This document shows, piece after piece, positions 9,800-19,250 of a stretch of DNA of 21,464 nucleotides. The DNA is from Dissophora ornata (lineage: Eukaryota > Mortierellomycota > Mortierellomycetes > Mortierellales > Mortierellaceae), in contig MU617151.1 of assembly GCA_025201705.1 (NCBI GenBank), forward strand, positions 1 to 21,464, given 5' to 3'. The position numbers and the translations under genes are program-made. The stretch's first letter is position 1; every line of letters starts with the position of its first letter. The notes below the pieces were generated by a model. The model saw only the letters and a program-made list of their open reading frames with translations. It ran no database searches and was not told the DNA's origin.

Positions 9800-10779
9800 A
9801 TGTCCGCACTCGAGAAGCCACTCGCTACTGTCAAGATCCACAGCGAAGAAAAACGTGGGAACGGTCGCTGGTTGTCCCTGCACGAAGTCAAGTTCACCGA
9901 CCCCTCAGGCACCGAGCGTTCCTGGGAGGCTTGTCGTCGTATCTCCTCAAGACAGAATGGGGCCATCGCCGGAGCGCCATCGATTGATGGTAAATGCACA
10001 AAGACTATATCTCCATGCGGCTGATATCGCATCTCCAAATGCAACCCTTGCCCACTTGTCTCATGCATCACATTTGTTATCATTCCTGGCTTATGATCTG
10101 CGTCTTGCCGCAGCTGTTGATTTGATTACCATCATCAAGAACAGCCAAGGAGAGGCCACACACGTTGCTCTTGTCGTGCAATATCGTCCAGCTATGGGTA
10201 CCTATACCATCGAGTTTCCCTCGGGGCTTTTGGATGGAAACGAACATGCCTCGGAAGCCGCGTTGCGTGAATTGGAAGAGGAGGTTGGGTTCAGTTCCAA
10301 GCTTGGCCACGCTGTGAAGGTCATAAAGACATCGAGCCCCGTAGCGTACGAGCCGGGGATGACGAACTCTTGTTCTCGAGCTGTCATTATTGAGGTAGAA
10401 CTCTCGCAAAAACCCCACTCCTCTCGTAATGACCAAAGACACTCCCTCCAGGCACATACTGATGTGATTGATGCTTACTCATAGGTCACAATGGAACAAC
10501 ATGAGCTTTTTGGCCCCGAGTCTGTCCGCAAGCCAAAGCTCGAGGATGACGAGTGGAGTCTGCAAGTCGCAATTATGCCTCTTCAGGGGTTATCAAAGTC
10601 GTTGCAAGGTAAGGTTCAACTCATTCCAATTGGAAATGACACTGCAGCTATCCTTGCGACGCTAATGTGATTCTCTTCTTACAACTGTAGACCTTCAATC
10701 CTCTACAGGCGGAGATTCCAAGCTGGTCTTGGACAGTCGACTATATGCATGGGCACTTGGCCGTGAGTTGGGATACTAG
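9800..10779 (+). CDS. Nudix hydrolase, ADP-sugar pyrophosphatase (YSA1/NUDT5-like)
   Basis: Likely hydrolyses ADP-ribose or other nucleoside-diphosphate sugars to AMP plus a sugar phosphate in the cytosol. Exons 9800-9989, 10114-10394, 10485-10608 and 10691-10779 join in frame to 227 aa. Introns are 124, 90 and 82 bp. The Nudix box G-x5-E-x7-REUxEExGU is perfect at residues 101-123: Gly101, Glu107, Arg115-Glu116, metal-binding Glu119-Glu120, Gly122. The preceding VVQYRPAMGTYTIEFPSG is the strand layout typical of the ADP-ribose pyrophosphatase subfamily. The length is about normal for YSA1/NUDT5. The substrate is inferred from the subfamily; other ADP-sugars are possible. It diverges from the ataxin-3-like gene, and AATAAA lies at 10900. 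Confidence 0.9.
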
Positions 10780-10899
10780 ATACCAGCAGTGGGCTGCCTT
10801 GGCTGTATCCGCACAACAACTGCAATTACAAGCGTTGACAAGCAAATGCTGATTTCTGTTTGTGTGTAAATGTGGTGTTTAATGCTATAGTACAAGGAG

Positions 10900-10905
10900 A
10901 ATAAA
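10900..10905 (+). terminator. Poly(A) signal AATAAA
   Basis: A perfect AATAAA lies 121 bp after the Nudix stop, within the 299-bp gap between convergent genes. Confidence 0.65.
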
Positions 10906-11078
10906 CGCTGTCTATGACTGAGAATGCTGAGAAGGAAGCGCAAGAAGTGGGGAACATCGATGTATCTGGTTCCCTCCCCTCCCGTCCTGAGTGAAAAAAA
11001 AAATAAAAAAAGTAAAATAAAATGAAGAGTTTTTTCTTGTGTCCGCTCATGCGAGAATGCATCCCATGTGCTGGCAGT

Positions 11079-11761
11079 TTATGCAGAGGTCGTAGTGTTG
11101 GTCTCAGTCACATCCATCATGGCCTCAGCTTTGGCCTTCTTGACCTTGGTATCGGCTCTCTGAAGTCCTGCAGCAGCATCGGCTTCTGCCTGAGTGTAAG
11201 GCTCCTCCTTCAACAGCTTCACTCTACAAAATTAGAAAAAAATGAAAAGATGTCAGACTAAAAGTATATATCGACACTGGGGCCGAATGTGTGCGCTCTC
11301 AGTGTCCATGCACTAGAGTAGCAGGTGCCCTAGGACAATTACCTCTTCTTGTGGATCTTTCCCTTCTGATGTTCCTGAAGCGATTCCTTGCTGATATGAT
11401 GCTTACTAGAAAAGGGAGAAAGAGCAAAAAAAAAAAAAAAAGCTGACGGTCAATGAACCTGATAGCGGAAAACAGCATAGTACACATGTGTTGACTACGA
11501 TAGCTTCCTGGAGAATAGTCCTTTGTGAACAGAAGAAAGAGTTTTGGGGAAAAAAAAGCAAACGTACGCGCAGGGGATGCAGTAGAACTGGCCCAAACCA
11601 GGAAGTTCAGGGTCAAGTTCAGGCTTCTCGAACTTGGAGGCGTTTTCGGGCTGGATATCATCGTGGATCTGGTCGATATCACGCATGTAGCGCTTTGTGC
11701 GGTATTTGCGCTGGATATCACGGATACCCTTGTGAACTCTTGAGCGACGAAGTCTTCCCAT
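11079..11761 (-). CDS. Bud20/ZNF593-type C2H2 zinc-finger protein
   Basis: Small basic protein of the Bud20/ZNF593 family, shuttling factors that help export pre-60S ribosomal subunits from the nucleus. Exons 11761-11568, 11405-11343 and 11223-11079 join in frame to 133 aa, with introns of 162 and 119 bp. The N-terminus MGRLRRSRVHKG and the basic stretch after it are family hallmarks. The single finger is C-x2-C-x12-H-x5-H at Cys61, Cys64, His77 and His83. It is followed by KKRVKLLKEEPYTQAEADAA, the usual motif after the finger. The lysine/alanine-rich tail ends in a Thr-rich stretch. It shares a 485-bp divergent region with the complex I subunit gene. Assignment rests on motif order and length. 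Confidence 0.9.
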
Positions 11762-12246
11762 TGTGTCGATGTGTCGATGTCGATGAAAAAAAGGTGATGA
11801 GGTAGAGAAGAGGGGATGCCCACTGCTGGTTGGATAAGGACCTTTCTCTCTTTGTTCTTTTTTTTTTTTTTTTTTGAGTGACTGCTCACACTATTTGTTG
11901 TTTCTGACCTGCCAACAGAAGCTGCAAATACAATACGCAGAAGTAGTACTTTTGACCCAACTTCGACACTATTGTGGGCATGGCGACGATGGGGCCAGAC
12001 ATATAGCGTTAATTGACCAAAGGCCTGTCTGTTATTTCAGTGTCACCAACAGGCTGCCAGGTGTTTTTCGATGAGAGTAGCTGGTTTGGATATCCTAGTC
12101 ACGTGATACAGACACCATGTCTGAAGGTATCACCGAACACAAGTCATCGCAGTCCTTAAATCAATTGGCGCATTCCCTCCGTGTTCGGATCATTAGATTT
12201 CGTCAATCGATTCATCTAAACACATCTCTCTCAAACAAACATCATC
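11762..12246. promoter_or_regulatory. Divergent promoter, Bud20-like / NDUFB2-like genes
   Basis: This 485-bp region starts with a T run (about 11858-11875) near the Bud20-like ATG. It contains a TCACGTGA palindrome and an upstream ATG at 12117 that opens a 75-codon frame overlapping the NDUFB2 start. No other gene is supported. Confidence 0.5.
12099..12106. promoter_or_regulatory. TCACGTGA palindrome (bHLH E-box)
   Basis: This perfect 8-bp palindrome has the CACGTG core bound by fungal bHLH factors such as Cbf1 and Pho4. It lies 141 bp before the NDUFB2-like start and 338 bp before the Bud20-like start, so it could serve both. Binding is inference. Confidence 0.45.
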
Positions 12247-12899
12247 ATGGCTGGCTTCCACCCCCATATGCCTGCTACGCGCTACACCGTCGTCGCCAAG
12301 GCCCTCGGCGCCTCCATGTGGTTCTGGGTCATGTACAAGGCTAAGGAGGAGGGCCCTGTTGTTCTTGTACGTCATCCCCTGCCGCCCTTTCGGCCTTTTC
12401 TTTAATTTATGACGGGCGCAGGGATATTCAACAGGAGACAGGGACGCAATTCTTCTTTATCGAAAACCCGCCTGGCGCCTCAGCCATTGCTCAGGAACTA
12501 TCTCTTGGGAACTTTTAAACATCGTCAAAGGAGTGGGTTTGAGTGTATATCACACATACAGCCGCGACAGATGATCCAAATAGCAGGAAAGGAAACTGGA
12601 CTATGGGCTGTGTTATGCCATTGAATCGGAGCACGCTGTGCGTAATCACCATAGGACTGCAGACTTTAAGACGCGTCTCGTCGCGACGCTCGTGATCGAA
12701 TATTCGCTCAGGATCAGGATGATGCTCAGAGTTCCATGGAGGCACTAGTCCGCGTCGCCTAGCAGCTGAAAGCTCTTATTCACGCTATGTTATTTTGTTG
12801 TCACAATTGCTTCCTCCACAATAGGGTCTCCGTCATCCTTGGGATGGCCATGGTCACGGACACGGACACGGACACAGTGCTGAGGGCGAGCACCACTAA
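12247..12899 (+). CDS. Complex I accessory subunit, NDUFB2-like
   Basis: Probable small accessory subunit of mitochondrial NADH:ubiquinone oxidoreductase, inner membrane. Exons 12247-12366 and 12825-12899 join in frame (phase 0) to 64 aa. The hydrophobic segment ALGASMWFWVMYKAKEEGP (about residues 19-37) and the run VVLGLRHPWDGHGHG match fungal and plant NDUFB2-type proteins. A His-Gly repeat encoded by GGACAC units lies near the C-terminus, before GEHH. The intron is 458 bp, longer than the two coding exons together. AATAAA lies at 13103. The family call depends on a short protein, so it is somewhat less certain than the neighbours. Confidence 0.8.
12367..12824 (+). other. Unusually long intron (458 bp) with two adjoining palindromes
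   Basis: GT-AG ends (GTACGT ... CACAATAG) and preserved phase support the intron. It holds the perfect 10-bp palindromes AGACGCGTCT (12669-12678) and CGTCGCGACG (12679-12688) end to end. No coding exon or structured RNA was recognised inside. Confidence 0.7.
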
Positions 12900-13102
12900 A
12901 TTGTTTCTCACCCCGTAACCCTCTGCACTAAAACTCGACCGCGACAAACCACAACTCGCAAATTACAACATCAACAACAACAACAGCTACAGCCAAGAAC
13001 TCGCGCCATGACAGGCAGCGGACTATAGACAGCCAGCCAGATATCTTGATCAGTGTTTCTTTTTTTTTCGTTTGCAAGTCCCTTTCTCTCCTCTCTGATC
13101 AA

Positions 13103-13108
13103 AATAAA
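13103..13108 (+). terminator. Poly(A) signal AATAAA
   Basis: A perfect AATAAA lies 203 bp after the NDUFB2-like stop. It is the first such signal downstream. Confidence 0.5.
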
Positions 13109-13203
13109 TACAAATATAGATACCTGACTCCAAGATGCTGCTTGTCAAGATGTGATCGGACTGCAAATATCCAATGTCTGGGTCGTGAATAATGGGTCGT
13201 TGG

Positions 13204-13590
13204 TTAGCGACGCAGCGCTTGCATGACGTTGACACATTTATATACTACAGTCAGGTTTTTATCTAGGCCTGCTATGGTCGGTACCTTTGCCATTGCGGCG
13301 AGATGAGCTATGCAGAGTACACCGCAGACAGGTGGCAAGCCATCTTTTTGCAATACTTGTGGACAGTCTCTTAGTATGTGGAACTGTCGCTTGAACAAAA
13401 CCTTGCACTCAAGACAACGAGTGCACCGTCGATTATTTGAACGCCACCATTTCGTTGTCAATGGCACATCAACAGACACGCAACTCAGCAAGTATAACAG
13501 TGATGTCCGCCGTGGTTCTAGAAACGCGTTTACGCATTCTTTCTTCACAATGGCAATGTCCCTGTCCGTAGTTGTAGCCTCAGACACCAC
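13204..13590 (-). pseudogene. Possible LINE-type retroelement 3' relic (zf-RVT-like)
   Basis: An open frame of about 128 codons contains VPLTTKWWRSNNRRCTRC followed by a C-x2-C-x8-H-x4-C-P pattern ending FHILRDCPQV. This spacing fits the zinc-binding region found after reverse transcriptase in LINE-like elements. No reverse transcriptase or RNase H motif was found upstream on the same strand, and no poly(A) tail or target-site duplication was recognised. It could equally be a chance frame or an exon of an unrecognised gene; an acceptor-like CTAATATAG sits just before it. Confidence 0.3.
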
Positions 13591-14580
13591 CGATTTTACG
13601 TGTTTCTATATTAGTACATCAACTCAACTATCTCTTCTTCTCGCACAGGAAAACAGGAGAGGGGGTTTTTTTATTTCGCTCCGAGAACGAGCAGGAAGAT
13701 CCCCATGCATGACTATTGCAGCTGTGAGCATTGATGGATCAAATATCGCATGGCAATTCTTAGCGTCATGTGCGTCGACGTGATTCCATTGGCTTCGCGA
13801 AACGCGACGCATCGCAAAAGATGAGATCACGTACTTGATCTGCTAATATAGAAGTGTACCTCACCTCTCTCATGATCTTCCACTTGTCAAGTCATCATCG
13901 ATGCTCACTTCTTTTGCGTGTCGGGGGGAGGGAGAGGAGAAGCAGACATGCTGATATAGCCCTCCTGCAGCAGGACCCCGCTACACCTCCTGGAGTATCT
14001 TTGCTGCCAGTCCTGAGTACTTACCGTCTCCTTTCCTGGCATCTTTTCCCGCTCGTTTTTGATAAAAATTCGTATCGTTTGTAGCTCCCCTCTATTTGGC
14101 CCTCCTCGCTTCCTCTCGTTACGCTACACAACACATCCAGGCTCCATCATGACCACGAGCAACACCCAACGCAATGGACGTCTAGTTTTGTTTTCCACGT
14201 TCCCTGTTCTATCTGTCGCCACTCCATCCCTTACTTCCGACATGTGTAGGCCTCTCTCGATCTTGCCCTTATTTTCGTAAGCCTGACTTTTGATCCCTTG
14301 TCTTTTGTCTCTTTCTTTTCCGTCACTCAATATGTCAGCTCAGTCTCGTGGTACATCATCCCTCCTGGCAAACCCCGACCTGCGCTGCTATGTCCTTTCA
14401 TTTCAGCACTTGCTTGCATCTCGTTGAGGATATCGTTTTCTGTTGTTGCTGCTCTTTTTCTTGTTGTAAGTTTACCATTTTCACTACACCTCTCTTCTTT
14501 CTTCTCATCTATCTTTTTTCATTTTTCAATCGCACCTTCACTCTCCCCCACCCATAGAAAACATCCTGTGAGTTGACGCT

Positions 14581-15591
14581 ATGTTCGTTGCAGTAGTATC
14601 TTTCCTTGTCAACCTGGCGACAGCCTTGCTGTTCTTCCTGGTCAGCATTGGCGACCTTACCACAGGTCGCTTTTTCACGTCTTTCTACATTCTCAAGGTA
14701 AAAACTTGCAAAGTACACTTCCTTCTCACACACACCAGTTCGATCTAAATCACAAGTACTTCTCTCTCTCTCTCACTTCGCTCGCGCGGGGGAATTATAC
14801 AGGTCGCGTATACGACAGGAGATGGACCTCAGAGTGGATTGTTGAATGAGCCGTATAACGTGTTGACATTCGGGTTATGGAACTACTGTGAGGGCATGGA
14901 CAGCGTTATCAATGCTTGCAGTGACCCTGAAATCGGATATACACTTGGTAAAAGACTAGAAGATGTATCCCGCTATTTGCTATTCGTCTTCTTTTGGCGC
15001 ATATTAATCGCTTTTTACGATTTGTCAGATTCAATCCCATCGTTGAACGTGGTCGACCAGCAGTATGTCTCTGATGCAGTCCGGAACTTTGAGAAAGTCA
15101 CCATTCTCTATATCCCCGGTAAGAGTTGACGAAGTAATGGTCTATACCGCCTCGCGATATTGTCCCTTGATTTTTCTTTGTCAGTAGCTTATAGGCGCGT
15201 TGGTTCTTTCTCCTTTCGTGTCTTAGCAACCTGTATTGCATTCGTCGCGTTCCTTATATCCGCGATAGCACTCACGCCGCGTTTCCGTAAACGTTGGCTC
15301 CACGCCATATCAGCCCACCTCCTCGTCCTCGCCACACTCTCGTCGATCCTGCTACTGGTTGTCGTTTTTACTGTTAATGGGTCGAGAAGAATCCAGTTTG
15401 AGGAACACGTCGTGCCTGACACCAAAGTCACATTAGGCCCAGGAGTGTGGATCACCTTGGCGTTGGTCCCATTGACAGTATTTGGATCGCTGTTTAGCGC
15501 GTTTGCCGTGTGCTGCCCTGGAAGGTTCGAGAGAAGCCGATCGACTTATGCAGAAGAGCCGAAGGAAGGAGTTTACGAGCCGTCTTTGTGA
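14581..15591 (+). CDS. SUR7/PalI-like four-helix plasma-membrane protein
   Basis: Predicted tetraspan membrane protein of 252 aa. Exons 14581-14697, 14803-14947, 15029-15118 and 15185-15591 join in frame. An in-frame TGA four codons upstream fixes the start. TM1 is at about residues 5-27, followed by an extracellular loop (about 40-125) containing GLWNYCEG and a later cysteine (INACSD). Three more helices lie at about 129-147, 156-180 and 205-227, and a short cytoplasmic tail ends YEPSL. G-[LF]-W-x-x-C after TM1 is the signature region of SUR7/PalI (Rim9) proteins, which act in eisosomes or in pH sensing. Which branch is not clear. The last intron ends in a tandem CAGTAG acceptor. Intron 1 contains a TC microsatellite. 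Confidence 0.75.
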
Positions 15592-15619
15592 AAAAGATGG
15601 AGAGAAATTACACACACAT

Positions 15620-15625
15620 TTTATT
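15620..15625 (-). terminator. Poly(A) signal AATAAA (minus strand)
   Basis: The plus strand reads TTTATT. On the minus strand this is AATAAA, 109 bp after the stop of the unknown gene at 15734, inside the 142-bp convergent gap. Confidence 0.5.
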
Positions 15626-15733
15626 ATTTAGCGGCGCTATATTGCAATGACAAGGCGTTTTTCAGTACTGACAGCCATGAAGAAAAATATATACATATAT
15701 ACTATACTGCGTAAAGGAAGAACTCGGCATTGT

Positions 15734-16306
15734 CTAGAGCGGATGCACGGAATAGAGATGTACAGACTGAGTTGGAGATATGGAAATATCGCTGATCTTT
15801 CTGACTCTGTACATCCTGATATCATGGGTCAAGCTGTGGCGCAATGCGAGAAGTTTTCTCACGTTGTTGTCGATCACGTATTCGGTGCGGTCTATCGAGA
15901 ACGATATCCGACAAGGCATGAGCGGTGTTGAGGTGGGGTCCCATAGCGCAGCTGGTCTGTTCATCATGACTCCAGTCCCTACATCGAGGAGGAACTGATG
16001 CATGATCATCGGGGAGCGGTAATCGACCTCTGTACCGTCATCTTGTATAATCGTTACTGTAATCAGGAACAAAAGCTTTTCGTCGTCGGGCAAACCAAGT
16101 ATGACATCGATCCCTGGATCTTCATCGTTCTGGAAAAACTTCATAGCCTCTTTAAGGTCCTTCTTTTTGATCAACCCATCTTCCCTGAACGGAATCCGTG
16201 ACCTGTCGACTCCGTAGACGTTGATCGATGTAACGGATAAAGTCCTTCCAAGGGGGACCAACTTTAAACGACGCCACTCGAGAGCTACTTGGACACCCTG
16301 ATTCAT
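15734..16306 (-). CDS. Unrecognised 190-aa protein, tandem paralogue (intact copy)
   Basis: I do not recognise this family. One uninterrupted exon encodes 190 aa with no signal peptide or membrane segment, so it is probably soluble and intracellular. The N-terminus has a basic stretch (EWRRLKLVPLGRTL). The middle (residues 55-116) is the most conserved part when compared with the broken copy 391 bp upstream: both share D-x-PxIDV, VTI, YRxPMIM, FLxDVG and MN. The C-terminal part has MPC, FS-x-D and a shared LTxxI segment, then about 30 residues with no counterpart in the other copy. The paralogy and the even spacing of shared residues support a real gene; the ATG sits directly after an A/T-rich stretch. 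Function is unknown. Confidence 0.65.
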   Translation of the reverse strand: MNQGVQVALEWRRLKLVPLGRTLSVTSINVYGVDRSRIPFREDGLIKKKDLKEAMKFFQNDEDPGIDVILGLPDDEKLLFLITVTIIQDDGTEVDYRSPMIMHQFLLDVGTGVMMNRPAALWDPTSTPLMPCRISFSIDRTEYVIDNNVRKLLALRHSLTHDIRMYRVRKISDISISPTQSVHLYSVHPL

Positions 16307-16697
16307 TTTATATTTTTATTTTTGGTAGAGTAGTAATGCACAGAGATTTTTGTTGAGTATGTGATTGCAATTATGCAGCTGGAAGAAGTTGGAGGGGGGG
16401 GGGGACGAGTGCATTGCCCGAGTCGATATAAATGTGCGCCATTACCACAATGCTCATTTTCATGCCGTTGCCCTTCTCCACAAATCAGCAAGCGTACTAC
16501 TAGACCAGATCTGCTTCGCTTCGGCGGATCCATGGTGGCAATGGAAAAGTGGAAATAAAAAAGCACAGCGTTGTGAGGTTGGAGGAGAATTCGATCATAC
16601 ACTTGTGGACAGAGACAGGCACAATGCCCATGAGTTATTTTATTGCAGACAGGTGGAAATCGGTGAAGTTGTATGTCTTCGGAACACATGCTACTCG
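16307..16697. other. Spacer between tandem paralogues
   Basis: This is 391 bp between the 3' end of the broken copy and the start of the intact one. It carries a minus-strand AATAAA at 16644-16639, 54 bp after the broken copy's stop, and an 11-G homopolymer at 16394-16404. The left end is A/T-rich and may act as promoter for the intact copy. Confidence 0.5.
16639..16644 (-). terminator. Poly(A) signal AATAAA (minus strand)
   Basis: The plus strand reads TTTATT. It lies 54 bp after the stop at 16700-16698 that ends the shifted frame of the broken paralogue, which supports that stop as the original gene end. Confidence 0.5.
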
Positions 16698-17181
16698 TCA
16701 CGTCCTTTCCGCCAAATCGATGACCTTGGTCAGTCTGTAGCGCATCCGGGGAAGTTCCAGCGCATCATCATTGGCGGTGAATTCGTTGCCATCTGTGGAG
16801 AAAACCATCTCACATGGCAGGAGTGAGATTTTTCTTGAGGTTGTGTAGCAAGTTGGAGTTGTTCATAAGCATCCCCATTCCCACATCGGAGAGGAAATAC
16901 CTCATGATCATCGGTGCGCGGTATGTGATTTGCGAGCTATCATTCCTTAAGATTGTCACATCGGGAAGTACCAGGCTTTTGTCACTAGACCCGTTAAGAG
17001 CAACGTCGATCTCTGGGTTCTCATCGTTGATGTAAAAGTCTTTCATGCCCTGCCCTCCTTGAAGATTCCCGCTGTGACCCTGATAGGAATCTTCAGTAGC
17101 GCGCAGCGGTGTATCCAAGTGGACCATTCTCAATAGATGCCAATGAAAAACTGAAGCCTTGATGGCTGCGAGATGAGCCAT
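16698..17181 (-). pseudogene. Frameshifted paralogue of the 15734-16306 gene
   Basis: The frame opens at ATG 17181 and runs 123 codons to a TGA at 16812-16810. Residues 46-106 match the intact copy closely (about half identical by eye), including IDV, VTI, YRAPMIM and FLSDVG. After the AAAAA run at 16833-16829 the homology carries on in the next frame: LLPCEMVFSTDGNEFT and LTKVIDL align with MPCRISFSIDRTEY and LTHDI, ending at 16698. With one base discounted in the A run, the spacing from MN to PC is identical in both copies (13 residues plus M/L-PC). This points to a one-base insertion. It is either a recent pseudogene or an assembly error in a homopolymer; no GT-AG intron was found that would repair the frame. 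Confidence 0.7.
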
Positions 17182-17587
17182 GTCCTGAAAGACTCGATTG
17201 GTAAGAACTAAGAGGGCGGAGGTTTAGGAGACAGTGGAAAATATGGAAGCAAAGGAAGGCATGGGATGTTGAGAATGGACACTCGTTGGCGCGAAGGAAA
17301 AGCTAAAGCGTCGATGGATCGCACAGCATCGAGCAAGATAATGCGCTATTATTTTTTGCCGGGCATCCATGACGCTTGTACGTGTTTTGTACAGACATGA
17401 CAATATTATGCGAACGTGTTCCCAGCCGCACCCAGCGATTTGCTCTCATCGTATTTTTGGAGTTTTGGGGAGAACCTCGTTCACTCTTCCCCTTCCATTC
17501 ATTCTTTTCTTGTCATTTTACATCTCTCATCCCCCAACTCATCCCTCTTCCTCATCCTTTCCAACCACTTCCACAACAACCGACAAT
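17182..17587. promoter_or_regulatory. Divergent region, broken paralogue / severin
   Basis: This 406-bp region has no supported gene. The right 130 bp is strongly C/T-rich on the plus strand, as expected for a fungal promoter and leader, and runs into the severin ATG. No TATA box was recognised. Confidence 0.5.
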
Positions 17588-19176
17588 ATGCTGAAGAACT
17601 CAACTTGGAGTAGGTGCTACTTCCCCTGAATTCCCTCTCCTCTCTTTCTACTCGCCACCTATAGAATATTGTCTCACGCAACTAACTCTCTGTCTCACCT
17701 CTTTCCCACAGAACTCGAGGAGACCAACTTGGCCGAATTTGGCGGCAAGCTCGAGAAGCAGCACCGCAAAGAAGAAGGCGCGCTCGAGAAGGCCTGGGCC
17801 AAAAGCACCGGTGTTGGATCCCAGTCCGGACTCTGGGTCTGGCGCATTGAGCAGTTCCAGGTTGTCCCTGTTCCCAAGAACGAGGTCGGACATTTCTACG
17901 ACGGCGACAGCTACATCATCCTCAACGTAAACATACTCTTCTTTCTTTCTTTCTCCTAAATGGAGTCTTCTCTGTTGTCGGTCCTGTTGTGCTTCTTGTC
18001 TGTCCTAACCGTGTGAAAAAAATGGGGTTTTCTCTCTCCCTCTCCAATTGCGCAATTTCTCATGAATTAGTCGTACACAAAGAAGGACTCTGATGTGCTG
18101 TTGCACGATATCCACTTTTGGCTTGGAGGAGAAACCACTCAGGACGAGGCTGGTACCGCCGCCTACAAGACTGTAGAGCTCGACGACTGTATGTTCAACA
18201 TCTCGTCGACTTCATTTTTAGGCGACGAACAATTGCGTTTAACGGTGAGCACTAACCGCCCTCGTATATCCACCATTTAAAAACATCTTCATCAGACCTT
18301 GACGGCAGCCCCATTCAGCATCGTGAAGTGCAAGGTAGTGAGTCTCGTCAACTCCTCTCGTACTTCAAGACTTTCTCTGTCCTCCATGGTGGTACCAAGT
18401 CAGGATTCCATCACTGGTCCGCTCCTGAATACGTTCCTCGTCTCTTGATCGTCAAGTCTGCACTTCATGTTCCTGGCGGTCACAAGTCTTCTGTCGTCGT
18501 CAGAGAGGTCACCAAGGACGAGATCAATACCGGAGACGTCTTTATTCTGGACACAGGCAAGGTCTTGTACCAGTGGAACGGAAAGAAGAGTTCTGGCATC
18601 GAGAAGGTCAAGGCCGCAGAGTATGCTCATGGCATTGAGGCGGATCGTGCGGGCGCAGTTAACGTCGAGACATTCGATGAGGGCGACCGCGACCAGAAGC
18701 TGTTCTGGACTGCCCTTGGTGGCGAAGTCGAGGTCAAGCCAGCAGAGTCTCTCCCCGAAGAACCTGAATACGTCAAGAAGCTGCACCGGTAAGAATATTT
18801 TCTTGTTGGCTGATATTATTCTTTTTGTCAAGACCCTATTCCTCTTACTCACATGTTGATGGCACCGTATTGTTTTTGTTTTTGTTATCCGCACAGCCTA
18901 TCAAACGCCAAGGGCTCCCTCGAGTTCACGCTCGAGGCCTCTGGTTCCCAGGTTACGAAGGACAAGTTGGACTCGAACGACGTCTTTATCCTCGATGTCT
19001 ATCACGAGATCTTTGTCTGGGTTGGATCCCGCTCTAACCAAGAGGAGCACCGTGAGGGATTGCACTATGCTCAGGAGTACCTCAAGAAGGAGGGACTTAA
19101 CAGCCACACCCCTATTGCCAAGGTCTTGGAGGATGGTGACCATGTCATGTTTGACAATGCATTGAACCGCTTTTAA
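17588..19176 (+). CDS. Severin-like gelsolin-family actin-binding protein
   Basis: Calcium-regulated actin filament severing and capping protein of the severin/fragmin type, cytosolic. Exons 17588-17609, 17712-17926, 18071-18188, 18296-18788 and 18897-19176 join in frame to 375 aa, about the length of Dictyostelium severin. Three gelsolin repeats are visible. G1 is about residues 47-150, with [11 protein letters not shown] and the signature [21 protein letters not shown]2 is about 165-270, with [18 protein letters not shown]3 is about 285-375, with [17 protein letters not shown]. Exon 1 codes for only seven residues and a split codon; it is supported by phase and by the family motif W-K-L-E-E-T-N-L across the junction. 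No signal peptide or headpiece is present, so it is not a secreted gelsolin or a villin. AATAAA lies at 19251. Confidence 0.92.
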
Positions 19177-19250
19177 GGATGACAAAACGAAGCAGTTCCA
19201 CTTACAGCGTCTGTCAAATAACGCGACATCGACTTGTTGTATATATCCAA

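Larger units (their letters stand above)
12900..14580. other. Gene-poor stretch with possible retroelement relic
   Basis: The first 200 bp is the NDUFB2 3' UTR with AATAAA at 13103-13108. The middle contains the candidate relic at 13204-13590. From about 13850 the plus strand becomes strongly T/C-rich, consistent with promoter and 5' UTR of the SUR7/PalI-like gene. Open frames on the plus strand here show no recognisable domain. Confidence 0.5.

Noticed and set aside
10741..10779. GTGAGT donor-like sequence in the last Nudix exon
   Set aside because: The frame reaches a stop 17 bp later, giving a normal-length protein; no downstream exon with homology was found.
13310..13783. 157-codon plus-strand frame opposite the candidate relic
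   Set aside because: No recognisable motif; the opposite strand has the structured Cys/His pattern.
14298..14576. Hydrophobic 92-codon frame before the SUR7-like gene
   Set aside because: The hydrophobicity results from T/C-rich leader DNA; there is no homology pattern and a real gene starts directly after.
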